DNA of 64,000 bases from Glandiceps talaboti (lineage: Eukaryota; Hemichordata; Enteropneusta; Spengelidae): positions 15,987,806-16,051,805 of the forward strand of contig NC_135567.1 in NCBI RefSeq assembly GCF_964340395.1, given 5' to 3'. The translations under genes were made by a program, and so were the position numbers. The notes under the pieces were generated by a model. It was not told the DNA's origin, made no database searches, and saw only the letters and a program-made list of their open reading frames with translations. Below, piece after piece: positions 28,978 to 40,618 of this stretch; the stretch's first letter is position 1; every line of letters begins with the position of its first letter.

Positions 28978-28983
28978 AATAAA
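28978..28983 (+). terminator. Poly(A) signal of the second zinc-finger gene
   Basis: AATAAA 245 bp after the stop codon. Confidence 0.5.
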
Positions 28984-29373
28984 CACAGCAGAATCCTTTA
29001 CCCAATCACATTGAACACTGATAAGCATTGCTATTCTTTCCCAGTGCAGTAAAAACAGGCTTGTAATGAAAACATTACACATGGACTTGAGGATTTTAAT
29101 GGCTGCAATTGTTTATTTTCTAACTGATGATCAACATTTCAACTTGACTACTTCTACATCCCCACTGTACACAGGCATCTATGTAATTGTTTCTCTTGCA
29201 TTAGAAGTTGTCTGAGGGTGTGTATTAAATGTCATGTCACATGTGAAACACCAAACCTACATCATTTTAGCTGTAGTAGTACATTTTAAACTATTTGTTA
29301 CCCAGCAGTGTTACTATTATTTGAATTCGTACTCAATACTAGGCAGGTATACTCTAACCCATATGCCTATTAC

Positions 29374-29480
29374 AGCTGCCGACATTGGACTGTTGACGAA
29401 CGTCACCAGTTACAAACAGGGAAAGAACACAAATGAATTTGATTACTAACTCTGGGCACAGCATGTTGGAACAGCAAAGA
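29374..29480. mobile_element. Foldback family FB2, left-end fragment
   Basis: Begins AGCTGCCGACATTGGACTG and continues gttacaaacagggaaag..aacaaatgaatt, as at 39857. Confidence 0.6.
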
Positions 29481-29911
29481 CTACACCTCTAACTAAAGTA
29501 TATTCTGTAGTTTTTACAGGCTTACATCCTTTGCAAAACCAAGTGTATGTACATTTAGTATATAGAAATGATGCTACGTAGGGTACCGTACATTAAATGT
29601 ACGACACTTCTAGCTAATGTTAATACTGTAGATTTATATACAATATATAAATATATATCCCGATTTGGGAGAGTTTCATGATCATATTTTGCATATTTTC
29701 TACAATGTCATCAAACTTAATTTCACTGAAACATTGAGTAATAATCCCTATGTGTCTGCATTGTATTACTTTCAGTGAAAATATCATGAATATTCATTAA
29801 AAAATTAACATATCTTTGACTCCCATGATGCAATGAGGCACCACAGCGTATATCCACAAATAAGAGACAACTTCAGTTTGATATTTCTATGCATTTGTAT
29901 AAGCTTTACTC

Positions 29912-31035
29912 TGATTGGTTTAGAAATAGTGTCTACATGTAAGTTTTATGTAATCTTTAATTCTATTGGTTTACAAAATAATGGTTAAAGTGAACATATG
30001 GATGAGGATTGGGTATTTGTTTTGGATTTTTAATTTATAAAACAATTTTATCATGGCTTCCTACATGACAAATCAATGTGGAACAACATATACCAGGTCC
30101 TTGTTTGTAACACAATAGGCAAAAAAGCTAAAAAGTGTGTAAAAAGTTTGTTATTGTACGTACAGTAACAAACATTTTACACATTTATCAGTTTTCTGCA
30201 ATGTATTGAGTTACAAACAAGGACTTGCCATATGTTGTTTCACATTGATTTTTCAAGTAGAAAGCCATGATAAAATTGTTTTATGAATTAAAAATCCAAA
30301 ATAAATACCCAATCCTCATCCATGTAGCCACTTTTGGCCACTTTAATATAATAAAGTGGTTGATGTTTATTTGTGTCAAGATATTTTTGAGATTCAATTG
30401 GTTGCATCATTTGTTTGGTTTTGAAATAACAATTTGAATAATTACAACACTTCTTTTGATTGGTTCATAAATACATGTAGTCTTAAAAGAATAAATGTAA
30501 GCTTTGTTTTGATTGGTTTAGCAATTAGTTAAGTAAGTTGAATGTTTATTTTAATTAGTGCTATAGAAAGACCACTCATATGTAATTACATAATATTTGT
30601 TTTGATTTGTTGATTTTCTGATTGCATTAACATGTACTTGCAGACTTCCTGTGATTGGTCAGTGTATACACACTGCATATTGATTGGACAGTATAAATGC
30701 AAGCTTTGCATTGATTGGTCAGTAAGAATACAACCTTTGCATTGATTGGTCAGTAAGAATACAACCTTTGCACTGATTGGTCAGTAAGAATACAATCTTT
30801 GCATTGATTGGTCAGTAAGAATACAACCTTTACATTGATTGGTCATGGTCAGTAAAATACAAGTTTTACATTGATTGGTTAGTAAGAATACAACATTTGC
30901 AATGATTGGTCAGTAAAAATACACAATTTGTATTGACTAATCAATAAAAAATGCAAGATTTGCACTGATTGGCCAGAATAAATATAAGCTTTACATTGAT
31001 TGGTTAGTAGAAATGCAAACCTTATATGGGTTGAT
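29912..31035. repeat. Degenerate array of about 30-bp units each containing ATTGG (inverted CCAAT)
   Basis: Core 30700-31010 has units close to TTTGCATTGATTGGTCAGTA followed by AGAATACAACC. Diverged units (TGATTGGTTTAG..) extend on both sides of the FB1 element at 29985-30346, which inserted into the array. I count about sixteen ATTGG motifs in one orientation. Confidence 0.75.
29985..30346. mobile_element. Complete foldback element, family FB1
   Basis: TTAA at both ends (29985-29988 and 30343-30346). Arms share AGTG..CATATGGATGAGGATTGGGTA and complement, with the central TTATTGTACGTACAGTAACAA palindrome. The right end has a small duplication (ccacttttggccacttt). Confidence 0.8.
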
Positions 31036-31271
31036 CAATAAAATAAGTGAAAAAAGTAACTTATTTGTATAGATCTAAAAATATTTAATATATACTAGTA
31101 ATTAGATCTGAGATTAGTCTCACTGCTATCTCGGTTAAATTTTGACACAGAAAATCAGTCTATTTTATAATTAACTATCACTCTGGAAGTTTAGTCTGTC
31201 TACGGTACTGGATTTGTAGCTATGTTAGCTGTACTATCTGCTTATGTTAGTATCAGTATAAATCAATTATG

Positions 31272-31548
31272 ATGCATACATACATGCATGCATACATACA
31301 TACATACATACATACATACATACATACATACAGACAGACAGACAGACAGACAGGCACGCAAGCACACATGCATGCATGCATGCATACACACATATACATA
31401 CATACATACATACATACATACATACATACATACATACATACAGACAGACAGACAGACAAACAGACAGCCAGACAGACACGCATGCATGCATGCATACACA
31501 CATATACATACATACATACATACATACATACATGTACAATGCATACAT

Positions 31549-31579
<31 letters not shown>

Positions 31580-31672
31580 TACATACATACATACATATAT
31601 ACATACATACATACATACATACATACATACATGCATACATACATACATACATACATACATACATACATACAC
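31272..31672. repeat. (CATA)n / (CAGA)n / (CATG)n compound microsatellite
   Basis: Contains a duplicated higher-order block (cagacaga.. then catgcatgcatgcatacacacatata) at about 31331-31400 and 31441-31510. Confidence 0.95.
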
Positions 31673-31918
31673 TGACATTCATGAATACATGTCCATATGG
31701 ACAGACAAACAGACAGATAACAATAACAAACAATTCTTTTCAGTCTTCTCTGTCAGTGTGTGATATTTTAATGATAACAGTAGTCAATACACTCATATTT
31801 CAGTGTGACTTTTCACAATGTAATGATTTTATTAGCATTTTACAAAGAAATAAAATATATATGGTGCCAGTAGAAAGTATATATGTCTCATGTTTCTATA
31901 TTTCTATTTACTACGCAA

Positions 31919-31996
31919 AAGCAAGTTTTTGGTTAACTAAGATAGATGAAAACTGAAGCTATCGTTCTTTGATGTGATTGATTATACAAGTTGTGT
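31919..31996. mobile_element. Foldback family FB3, short fragment
   Basis: Left tip (ttttggttaactaagatagat..aaactga) joined to gattatacaagttgtg, the complement of the inner cccacttgtataatc block. Confidence 0.5.
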
Positions 31997-32017
31997 GGAT
32001 ACATGTATAATTTCCTG

Positions 32018-32346
32018 CAATTGTGGTCATATGGATGAGGATTGGGTATTTATTTTGGATTTTTTAATTTATAAAACAATTTTATCATGGCTTCCTACTT
32101 GAAAAATCAATGTGAAACAACATTGACAGAGTCTGTGTTTGTAACTCATTGCATTGAAAAAGTTGTGTCACATTTTTTTTATTGTACGTACAAAAACATT
32201 TATTAATCTTGTTGCAATGTATTGAGTTACAAACAAGGACTTGGCATATATTGTTTCACATTGATTTTCCAAGTAGGAAGCAAAGATAACATTGTTTTAT
32301 AAATTAAAAATCCCCAAATAAATACCCAATCCTCATCTATATGTTC
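32018..32346. mobile_element. Foldback element, family FB1, diverged ends
   Basis: Arms GTGGTCATATGGATGAGGATTG and complement (..CCTCATCTATATG), with TTATTGTACGTACAA at the centre. TTAA ends are not preserved. Confidence 0.75.
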
Positions 32347-32577
32347 CCGCTACAAAAATGAGATGTGCAAGGTCATGGCCAATGTGCAAGGTCATGGCCA
32401 ATGGCCACCACCCTATAGTATATGGTGAATACATTTAAATCAATGTACATCCATTGGATTATATCAACATGTCACATCATTAGTTTTTACTTAGCTGAAA
32501 ACTCATAATTTTATTCTGTTTAACTATACAATGGACTTTGACCTTGAGAGAGGTGGCCTCTATAAATCCAAGAGTAT

Positions 32578-33105
32578 TGTATAGCTTCATACTTTCATCC
32601 ATGAAATTATGCAAATGTCAACTGATTTAAGGTCAAGGGTTAAAGTTCAAAAGTCTCATTTACTGCACTTCAACAAGAGTATGGTGGAATAGCATACTTT
32701 CATAAGTCAAATTATGCAAATGTGCACTGATTTAATGTCAAAGGTTAATCTTCAGAAGTCATATTTACTGCACTTCACCAAGAGCAAAGCTTGCAACTTT
32801 CATCAGTCAAATTATGCATTTGTCCACTGATCTAAGGTCAAAGGTTAATCTTCAGAAGTCATTTACTGCCCTTCACCAAGAGTAAAGCTTGAAACTTTCT
32901 TCAGTCAAATTATGCAAATGTCCACTGATTTAAGGTCAAGGGTTAAGGTTCAGAAGTCATTTACTGCACTTCACCAAGAGCAAAGCTTGAAACTTTCATC
33001 AGTCAAATTATGCAAATGTCCATTGATTTAAGGTCAATGGTTAAGGTTCAGAAGTCATTTACTGCACTTCACCAAGAGTATGGTATAACTTCATACTCTC
33101 ATCAG
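32578..33105. repeat. About 100-bp tandem repeat, five copies, overlapping the 3' end of the BHMT-like gene
   Basis: Each unit holds ctttcatcagtcaaattatgc, aaggtcaaaggttaa, cagaagtcatttactgcactt and caccaagag. The proximal copy contains the stop codon and last codons of the BHMT-like reading frame. Confidence 0.85.
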
Positions 33106-34708
33106 CTACATCTTTCTTTACTTTAGCATTGGTACCATACACATAGTGCTTCGTCATATCCGGTGAAAACCGAGAGGCTGGGGGCTCGCGTCCGAATGAC
33201 TCGGCTAAAGCACGAGTATAAAATGGACGATTTCCGCAACATATGCCAACGTACTGAATCCCAAGCTGCTTACACTGTTCACCGAAATATTTGATATCAT
33301 CACGGGAACAAGACAAAACGTCAGAATCACGCGGAAATACATCTTTTCCTGCAATTAAGAACAATCGTAGATTCAGTTCATTATTAGGAAATGTAAATTT
33401 TACTTGTTCTCTTTCCATAGTTACATTAAATAAATATGGAATTATTTAATATTTCCTGAATAAAAAGATAATTATAGATTTAATATTCGACTTACTGAAG
33501 CAAACATTGTAATTCTGTGTTATTACCTGAACTCAAATAATAATGATTTAATTTCATGAATCTAGTCGTTGAGGGCGCAATCCAACATGGCGGTTCTTTA
33601 AGTTTCCACAGCCTGGGAAACACATGTAAAATGTGCACTACACTTCATGCACTACACTTCATGTCCCATTGCACTTTACAATGCTCAAAACGAAAGAAAA
33701 TTTGATAAAATGACAGCAATGAGCTAAAAATGAAAAACAAAACTTTAGTAAACCCTTCCCTTTCCTTTAGTAAACAATGCTCAAATGACAATAATAATAA
33801 TAGCATGAAATGACATCCCTAATATGAGAAAATTTCATAGTTTTTGTTGCATGAAAATCACAGCCAGTAATATTTGCTTAAAAATATGAGTTTTAAGATT
33901 ACGTTAAAAAAATTCAATTGTACTATCCAAGTGAATATTGAAAGGAAACTGATTCCATAGGTATTCACACATAACATGTCAACAGAAGGAGCCTTATGAT
34001 TTTGCTTTGTTCTTCATTAATTTAATGTTTCTGCAAATAGAATAATACCATTTTACTGCCAATTTATGTAATTCTGTGATTCAAATGATATTTTCATGCG
34101 AATATGCTGGGTATATGATAAAACCTTTATATGGGTTTTGAAGCCCTCAATAGTATGGCTTACTGACCCTCATAAAGTCGAGCCTTTCCACCGTACAACC
34201 CTAGTCCGCAAAACTCATATCAAGGCCATAAAGATAAATGTTATTCCCCCACACCAGTATTCAACACTAGAGGGCGCTATATCCTCCACTTCCGGTTTGC
34301 ATTGTACAGTAGGCATTACAATACAATAATGTTCAAATAAGGCTTGATATAATACTGTACCTGTTACAGGGTCAGTCAGCATAAAGTGAGTTGGTTGACT
34401 TGGATTAGTTCTGATTGGTAAAGGCAGTACAGCTAAGTGACCCTGCAATATAGTCAAACAGATTACAATCATTGTATTTCATAAAAACCTATGTATGTAT
34501 GCATGTATGTATGTATGTATGTATGTATGTATGTATGCATGCATGCATGCATGTATGTATGTATGTATGTATGTATGTATGCATGCATGCATGCATGCAT
34601 GCATGCATGCATGCATGCATGCATGCATGTATGTATGTATGTATGTATGTATGTATGTATGTATGTATGTATGTATGTATGTATGTACTAGGCATGTGTA
34701 TGTATGTA

Positions 34709-34744
<36 letters not shown>

Positions 34745-34968
34745 TGTATGTATGTATGTATGTATGTATGTGTGTGTATGTATGTATGTATGTATGTATG
34801 TATGTATGTGTGTGTATGTATGTATGTATGTATGTATGTGTGTGTATGTATGTATGTATGTATGTATGTATGTATGTATGTATGTATGTATGTATGTATG
34901 TATGTATGTATGTATGTGTGTGTGTGTGTATGTATGTGTGTATGTATGTATGTGTATAATAGACACAC

Positions 34969-35009
<41 letters not shown>

Positions 35010-35977
35010 TATGTATATTGTAATGAATATAAGCTTTCTTAGGATGCCTCCAATTCCTGTTATATACATTATAATTGAATCTGCATGTATCATTGCTATC
35101 CTATCAGGTTCCTATGTATATAAATGGTTTTATCAAATATTGTCCAACTTTCATTAGTCAGAAATGAATTTCTGTGGATATTGAAAAGTGTAAATTTGTT
35201 AGTAAGGAAGGGCAAAATAAGTACCATGATATAAAAAAGTAGATTTTGACAAACCTTGCAATCCTGTCTTATTTGTTTCATTAATGGCATCATAGTAGCT
35301 GGACCACGGCCACAGTTTAAGCCAATAACATCAGCCCCAGCTTGTACTAGTTTTTGACATGCTTCGGTAATTGGTACATAGTCTGCTGTGATTGGTTGAC
35401 CATTCTTTGTAGACACAACAAATGGTGCCAGTGTAATCACACATGGTAGACCTGTGTAGTAAATCAATAAAACCGTTCAGTTTCCTTTTTGTGTTGTGTT
35501 GTGTTGTGTTGTGTTGTGTCGTGTCGTGTCGTGTCGTGTCGTGTCGTGTCGTGTCGTGTTGTTGTGTTATGTTGTGTTGTGTTGTGTTGTTTTGGTTTGT
35601 GTTGTGTTGTGTTGTGTTGTGTTGTGTTGTGTTGTGTTGTGTTGTTTTGGTTTGTGTTGTGTTGTGTTGTGTTGTGTTGTGTTGTGTTGTGTTGTGTTGT
35701 TTTGGTTTGTGTTGTGTTGTGTTGTGTTGTGTTGTGTTGTGTTGTGCTGTGATGTGATGTGATGTGATGTGCTGTGTTGCGCTGTGTTGTGTTGTGTTGT
35801 AATCGCAATAACTTACCTTTGCCATACTGTTTAATAGCTTCGACTGCTAGCATTGCTTCACCAAAGTGGGCATATGTTTCACCTACAATGAAATCAGCAC
35901 CAGCCTCTACAGCCCATTCAATCATCTCCTGTCATGTGGATAATGCAATAACTCACATTGAAGCAGTTCAAGTGAAA

Positions 35978-36010
<33 letters not shown>

Positions 36011-36076
36011 TGTATGTATGTATGTATGTATGTATGCATGCATGCATGCATGCATGCATGCATGTATGTATGTATG

Positions 36077-36109
<33 letters not shown>

Positions 36110-36614
36110 ATATCATGTATATATATGTATATATCATGTATATATATATATATATATGAAAGAAAATATGAGATTGACAATTTCCTTGGAAATGAGATAG
36201 TAAAACCAAAAATTACTTTTACTATTGAAAAGTGACCAGTAATAAACTTTAAAATGGCAAAGTTTGGAGAGAATCTAGCTTAAAGTAGACATATTAATAT
36301 TTCCTTCTTACCTTAAACATCAGTTTTATTTCTTCATGTCTCTCCGAATTATCCGGTTGATAAATATTTGTATTACAAATATTTCCCGCCATTAATGTTC
36401 CAGTTTCGTCTGCTACTTCACGCGCCATTTTCAATGCATCTCTGTTGAGTTTTTCAGTTTGCCCCTCCTCCTCAACCAGACGAGTTTTCTCTCTAGTCGC
36501 ATAGTACTATATGGAGGAAAAATATATGTTTGAATGAAAATAATTTTTATATGTATACCAATATTTCACAACTTTGATTGTGTGAGTACATGTATGTGTA
36601 GTTTTATGTATGTA

Positions 36615-36698
<84 letters not shown>

Positions 36699-37411
36699 AT
36701 GTATGTATGTATGTATGTATGTATGTATATATGTATGTATGTTTGCATGTGTGTGTATGTATGTATGTATGTATGTATGTATGTATGTATGTGTGTGTAT
36801 GTATGTATGTAGGTAGGTAGGTAGGTAGGGTCACCCTTAAACAAAGTATAGACAAATGTTTTGTTCTGTGAGTTGCAGGATTGTTTTATTGTTGGTTACT
36901 ATCATTAGATGAACGAACCGTTAAAGCTAATACGACGTCACTTCCGCTATGGACAAAGTCCCTGTATGCACTTCTGACAAGATCCGGATGTTCCAAAACA
37001 ACCAATGGAACCCATGGCCCAGCTTGTAGGTAGCCTAATCTCTCGAAGTAGTAGACATATCCTTCCGCCACAATAACTGTTTCACCGTCATTCAATCTGT
37101 CCAATAAACCTAGAAAAAATAGATCTCTCAGATAATTTTTTTCGCATGCTTATAGGAATAGTGGGAGAACAATAAAATGGACAAACAATACATCATAATG
37201 ATGAAAATTATTCTTAAATCTCAAAATCATTGCAGCTACTTTAGATTTGTGAGCCAACTAATCTGATCAAATCTGATGTGGTGAAAGCACAGGGAGCTCA
37301 GGCTCAGTTAGTTTTGTTTACAAATACAAACAAACAAGTAAATAAATAAACAAAACACAAACACAAACAAACAAGCAAGTAAACAAACAAACACACAAAC
37401 AAACAAACAAA

Positions 37412-37442
<31 letters not shown>

Positions 37443-38305
37443 ATACAAACAGTTAAACCGACAAATGAGTAGATACATACACGAACAAACAAACAAACAA
37501 ACAAACAAACAAACAAACAAACACTACCCCCGCAATTGTCACCATTATAAATCACCATATGGGAACAATTGCGGGGGTAGTGTTTGTTTGTTCGTTTGTT
37601 GTCGTTTACTCATGTATGTATCTACTCATTTGTCAGTTTAATTGTTTTTGTTTGTTTGTTTGTTTGTTTGTTTGTTTTTTCTGTTTGTTGACTTACTTAC
37701 TTGTTTATTTGTGTTTTGTTTGTTTGTCTACTTGTTTGTATTTGTAAACAAAATTAAATGAGCCTGAGCTCCCTGTGGTGAAAGCGGCAAGATTTATTTA
37801 TATGATCCCCCGGAAGTTCCGAACAAAACAAACAACACAAAGTGATGGAAATAGAGGTAAATAAAGACACATAGTTGCTTTCACCACATCAGATTTTAAT
37901 CAGATTATTAACCAACAAACATTTTCCACAGCTATGCCAACCGTCCGTCAAGAGTCTTAGACTATAGGTAGACTAAACTGTCAGGCGATGGAAATTCTCA
38001 GTACCTGAAATAGAATATTACTGCCTATAGGCACATCATAACAATAACGAACATTTGATTTCTTAGCCGACAACATAACTTCTGCTCCGTGCGCTACTCA
38101 GGAAATTATAGGTGCGCGTGAAAATAAGTCGACCTTATCGTTCTATTTTGACCCTCTAGCATGAGGTTAAAAGCTTTTGCAGGTACTGGGAATTAGTAAG
38201 ATTTTTTGAGGTCTCTGTTTCACGTTATAATACGTTATAATCCGCCTTCCATTATATCTATACAGTTATTTTATTTTCCTCACCTTTGACCGGTTTGGTC
38301 GTCAT
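33059..38305 (-). CDS. Betaine-homocysteine S-methyltransferase-like enzyme, seven exons, 362 aa
   Basis: Exons on the minus strand: 38305-38284, 37109-36919, 36506-36312, 35928-35817, 35451-35255, 34442-34361 and 33348-33059. All have GT-AG borders and sum to 363 codons including TAA. The start [17 protein letters not shown] aligns with the BHMT start KKGILERLNAGE. Further landmarks are [76 protein letters not shown] and [19 protein letters not shown]. The Cys of GLNCG and the Cys pair of GICCG are the three zinc ligands of homocysteine methyltransferases. The family transfers a methyl group from betaine to homocysteine to give methionine in the cytosol. It is shorter than vertebrate BHMT (406 aa) and lacks that C-terminal oligomerisation arm, so the exact methyl donor is less certain. 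The last residues ([10 protein letters not shown]) are encoded inside a tandem repeat. Confidence 0.9.
34491..35007. repeat. (TATG/CATG/TGTG)n mosaic and (AC)n, BHMT-like intron 5
   Basis: Pure blocks of GTAT, GCAT (34531-34630) and GTGT follow each other; an AC tract lies at 34963-35007. Confidence 0.95.
35491..35800. repeat. (GTGTT)n pentanucleotide array, BHMT-like intron 4
   Basis: About 60 units, with a GTGTC block at 35516-35555 and a 55-bp higher-order period marked by GTTTTGGTTTGTG at about 35587, 35642 and 35697. It ends 16 bp from the splice donor of exon 4. Confidence 0.95.
35981..36158. repeat. (TATG/CATG/GT/TA)n microsatellite, BHMT-like intron 3
   Basis: GTAT, GCAT, GT and TA blocks in sequence, plus a duplicated tatcatgtatatatatg unit. 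Confidence 0.9.
36615..36828. repeat. (TATG/TG/GTAG)n microsatellite, BHMT-like intron 2
   Basis: GTAT blocks separated by GT runs, ending in GTAG units. Confidence 0.95.
37248..37916. mobile_element. Nested foldbacks in BHMT-like intron 1 (outer element)
   Basis: Outer arms: ccaactaatctgatcaaatctgatgtggtgaaagc (37252-37288) and its imperfect complement gctttcaccacatcagattttaatcagatta.. (37877-37915). An inner element (37289-37776) is inserted at the inner edge of the left arm. Confidence 0.65.
37289..37776. mobile_element. 488-bp inner foldback with a 9-bp target duplication
   Basis: Left end ACAGGGAGCTCAGGCTCA and right end TGAGCCTGAGCTCCCTGT are exact complements. The arms (AAAC/GTTT-rich) pair to a centre near 37540, where aacactacccccgcaattgt faces its complement. 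GGTGAAAGC flanks both sides (37280-37288, 37777-37785). A 9-bp duplication with long inverted repeats suggests a Mutator-like MITE (inference). No coding capacity. Confidence 0.8.
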
Positions 38306-38395
38306 TGTGATCTTGAAAACGTCTATCAAAACTGTAAATTTGTCTTCTTTCAAGGGTCACGTGTTTATCTCCAGCGACGTGATTGGCTTACTAGA
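38306..38395 (-). promoter_or_regulatory. Promoter-proximal region of the BHMT-like gene
   Basis: Within 90 bp upstream of the ATG at 38305 lie an E-box in TCACGTG context (38356-38362) and, on the plus strand, ACGTGATTGG (38379-38388), which contains an inverted CCAAT box. No TATA box was seen. Confidence 0.4.
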
Positions 38396-38428
38396 CGAAG
38401 TACTAGGTGAAGAAAATAGTAAGCATAA

Positions 38429-38600
38429 TACCACAGGGGCTCAGGCTTAGCTAATTATGTTAATTTACAAGAGAAAAAAATAATTAAAAATATAATTAAA
38501 AAATAAAGAAAATGAAAACAATATATTCAACCCAACAAACAAACAAACAAACAAACAGACAAACAAACAAACAAACAAACAAACACACACACAAAACATA
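38429..38600. mobile_element. Left end of a second copy of the 488-bp foldback family, with (AAAC)n
   Basis: Starts ACAGGGGCTCAGGCTTAGC, close to the end at 37289, then an A-rich stretch and an (AAAC)n tract (38535-38590) like the inner arm. No right end was found. Confidence 0.55.
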
Positions 38601-39856
38601 TAAAGACTGACAACGATTAACAACAGAGTAATTGCATACCAATATCAACAATGTCTCTATACACTAGACTATGAATTACACGTTCATCGTTTCATCTTAT
38701 AGTGGGATTCTATTAAACCATTTCAAGAAGGGACGGGACACTATCACTGAGTCAAGACCACACTGTACATTAATTACACATTATGTACTATAAGCATAGC
38801 ACAGGATCTAGACTATGCAGTGTGAATGGTGAAACCCGCCATGGCATGAGACATGTTATAATTATGGTACACAACTTACTCAAGCGCACTTCATGTTTCA
38901 TTTTTTTCCTTAAATGAGATCACTTAAAATAAATGAGATGCAAAGTTAGACCTAATGTCTTTTATTCAGGTCCAAAAGATTTGTATTTGATATTGTTTTT
39001 TAAATTTGATTTGGCGGGAAATCATACTTGAGTTGAAAGGTCACTGTGTTGACTACATGGCCTTGAAATGCCAATCTCCTGCACAAATGCAAAGCACGTT
39101 ACGTACGTATGTTCCTTCAGACAAAACAATGCAGAGATAACTTGTCAGATTATAGGGCTAGCTAATCTGTTTAAGGTATATTTAGTCTACAATATCGTGA
39201 AGTTGCTGACGGTGTTTGTTACAAAAGTGTTTACACCGTACACATGTGGATCGTTTTGACATTTACAATGTATGTTGAAATTGGCGTCAAAACATACGGG
39301 TACTTTCAAATGTCACTGTCCAGAAAGGAAGTTTATGAACTAATTTCACTTACATGGCTTGATTATTAATGATCTGATGTTGCTTGTTGAGACCGTGATC
39401 ACTGTATACTACTTACCTTACACAAGCCGTGTCTATTCACCTCGCATACATTATCCCACAGTGCATTTTTGAAGGTCATCTGATAGGGCCAAATAAAAAC
39501 AGTTGTTTGGTTCCGGTTACCCGACCCCATCTAGTTTTTCACGCTGACCTTTTTACGTATTCAAGAATAATAATAATAAAATCGCGAAAATAGTGAAGTC
39601 TCGCAAGAAATAGTGCGTGCGAAAACTGACAATATAAAACTATTCTTCCAATCTGTAATGGCTGTACATCAGATAGGAAGAAATAAACAACACAGAGACC
39701 ATTTGGAAAACAATGGAAAACCTGAACTAGACACTAACACATGGGGAAAAAAATATAATAAAAAATATACTTACCCCACCCATTTTAAAATGGAATGTAA
39801 TCGGAACCACACCATTTCTTTTACGCCTAAGGTTATATGTATAATAGAGTACTCCA
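38601..39856. other. Region upstream of the BHMT-like gene; nothing recognised
   Basis: No exon, RNA gene or strong repeat was recognised. The short open frames here have no protein-like features. Confidence 0.4.
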
Positions 39857-40199
39857 ACTGCCGACATCAGACCGTGGACGAACAGAATCGGTTACAAACA
39901 GGAAAAGTAAACAAATGAATTATATTAATAATACTTGGCACAACATGTTGGAAGTACAGAGACTTGTATTACATTTCATTATTTAATAACAATTTTTTTG
40001 ATTAATTTATAATCAGTCACTTTCGCCACTTCCCCTGGCAAAATTTCAGGTACACATAAAGACTGTTGTTATCAAACCATAGTGTGTAATACAAGCCTAT
40101 AAACGTGATGTGTCAAGTGTTATTAATCCAATTCATTAGTTTACTTTAATTCCCTGTTTGTTACAGTTTTCATTTTCCCACGGTCTGGTGTCGGCAGCT
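39857..40199. mobile_element. Complete foldback element, family FB2
   Basis: Left end AACTGCCGACATCAGACCGTGG and right end CCACGGTCTGGTGTCGGCAGCT are complementary. Internal arms also pair (gttacaaacaggaaaagtaa / ttactttaattccctgtttg). Confidence 0.8.
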
Positions 40200-40455
40200 G
40201 TAGTTCGGGTTTATTGTTTATGTTACATGTAGCGTTAGTATAGAGATTTGAATACAGCATGTTCCATTTATATCAAAGGGAGCGCAGGATTAAGTAATTA
40301 TTTGTAAAAAAACAAATAAGTAATTAATGAAAGAAACTAAAATATACAAAGGATTAATTGCTTGTTTATTATTCACCCACCAAAACGTTAGTCACTCTAT
40401 AGTCAACGGATAGGCTCGTGCCAGCGAATGTGTACATGTATAGTCTGTGGCTATA

Positions 40456-40618
40456 GAGTCTCGCTGCAAGACTCGTGACTGTCGTCCCTTAGCTTTAAAG
40501 GTGCACGAAGTGCGCCCTGAGCGGCGAAGCCGCGAGAAGTGTGGGACTTTAGTTCCTCACTTCACGCGGCTTCGCGCGCCACACAAAGCTAAGCGACGAA
40601 AGTCTAGCAGCGAGAGTA
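40456..40618. mobile_element. 163-bp GC-rich foldback with a 9-bp target duplication
   Basis: GTGGCTATA flanks both sides (40447-40455, 40619-40627). Arms: GAGTCTCGCTGCAAGACT..ttagcttt..gcggcgaagccgcg against the complement on the right, with a short loop around gggactttagttcc. Much more GC-rich than its surroundings. Confidence 0.8.

Noticed and set aside
35443-35825. Open frames of Cys-Val-Leu or Thr-Gln-His-Asn repeats
   Set aside because: Produced by the GTGTT array inside a BHMT-like intron.
39613-39918. 101-residue plus-strand frame
   Set aside because: Runs into the FB2 foldback, has no recognisable domain and no splice or expression support.
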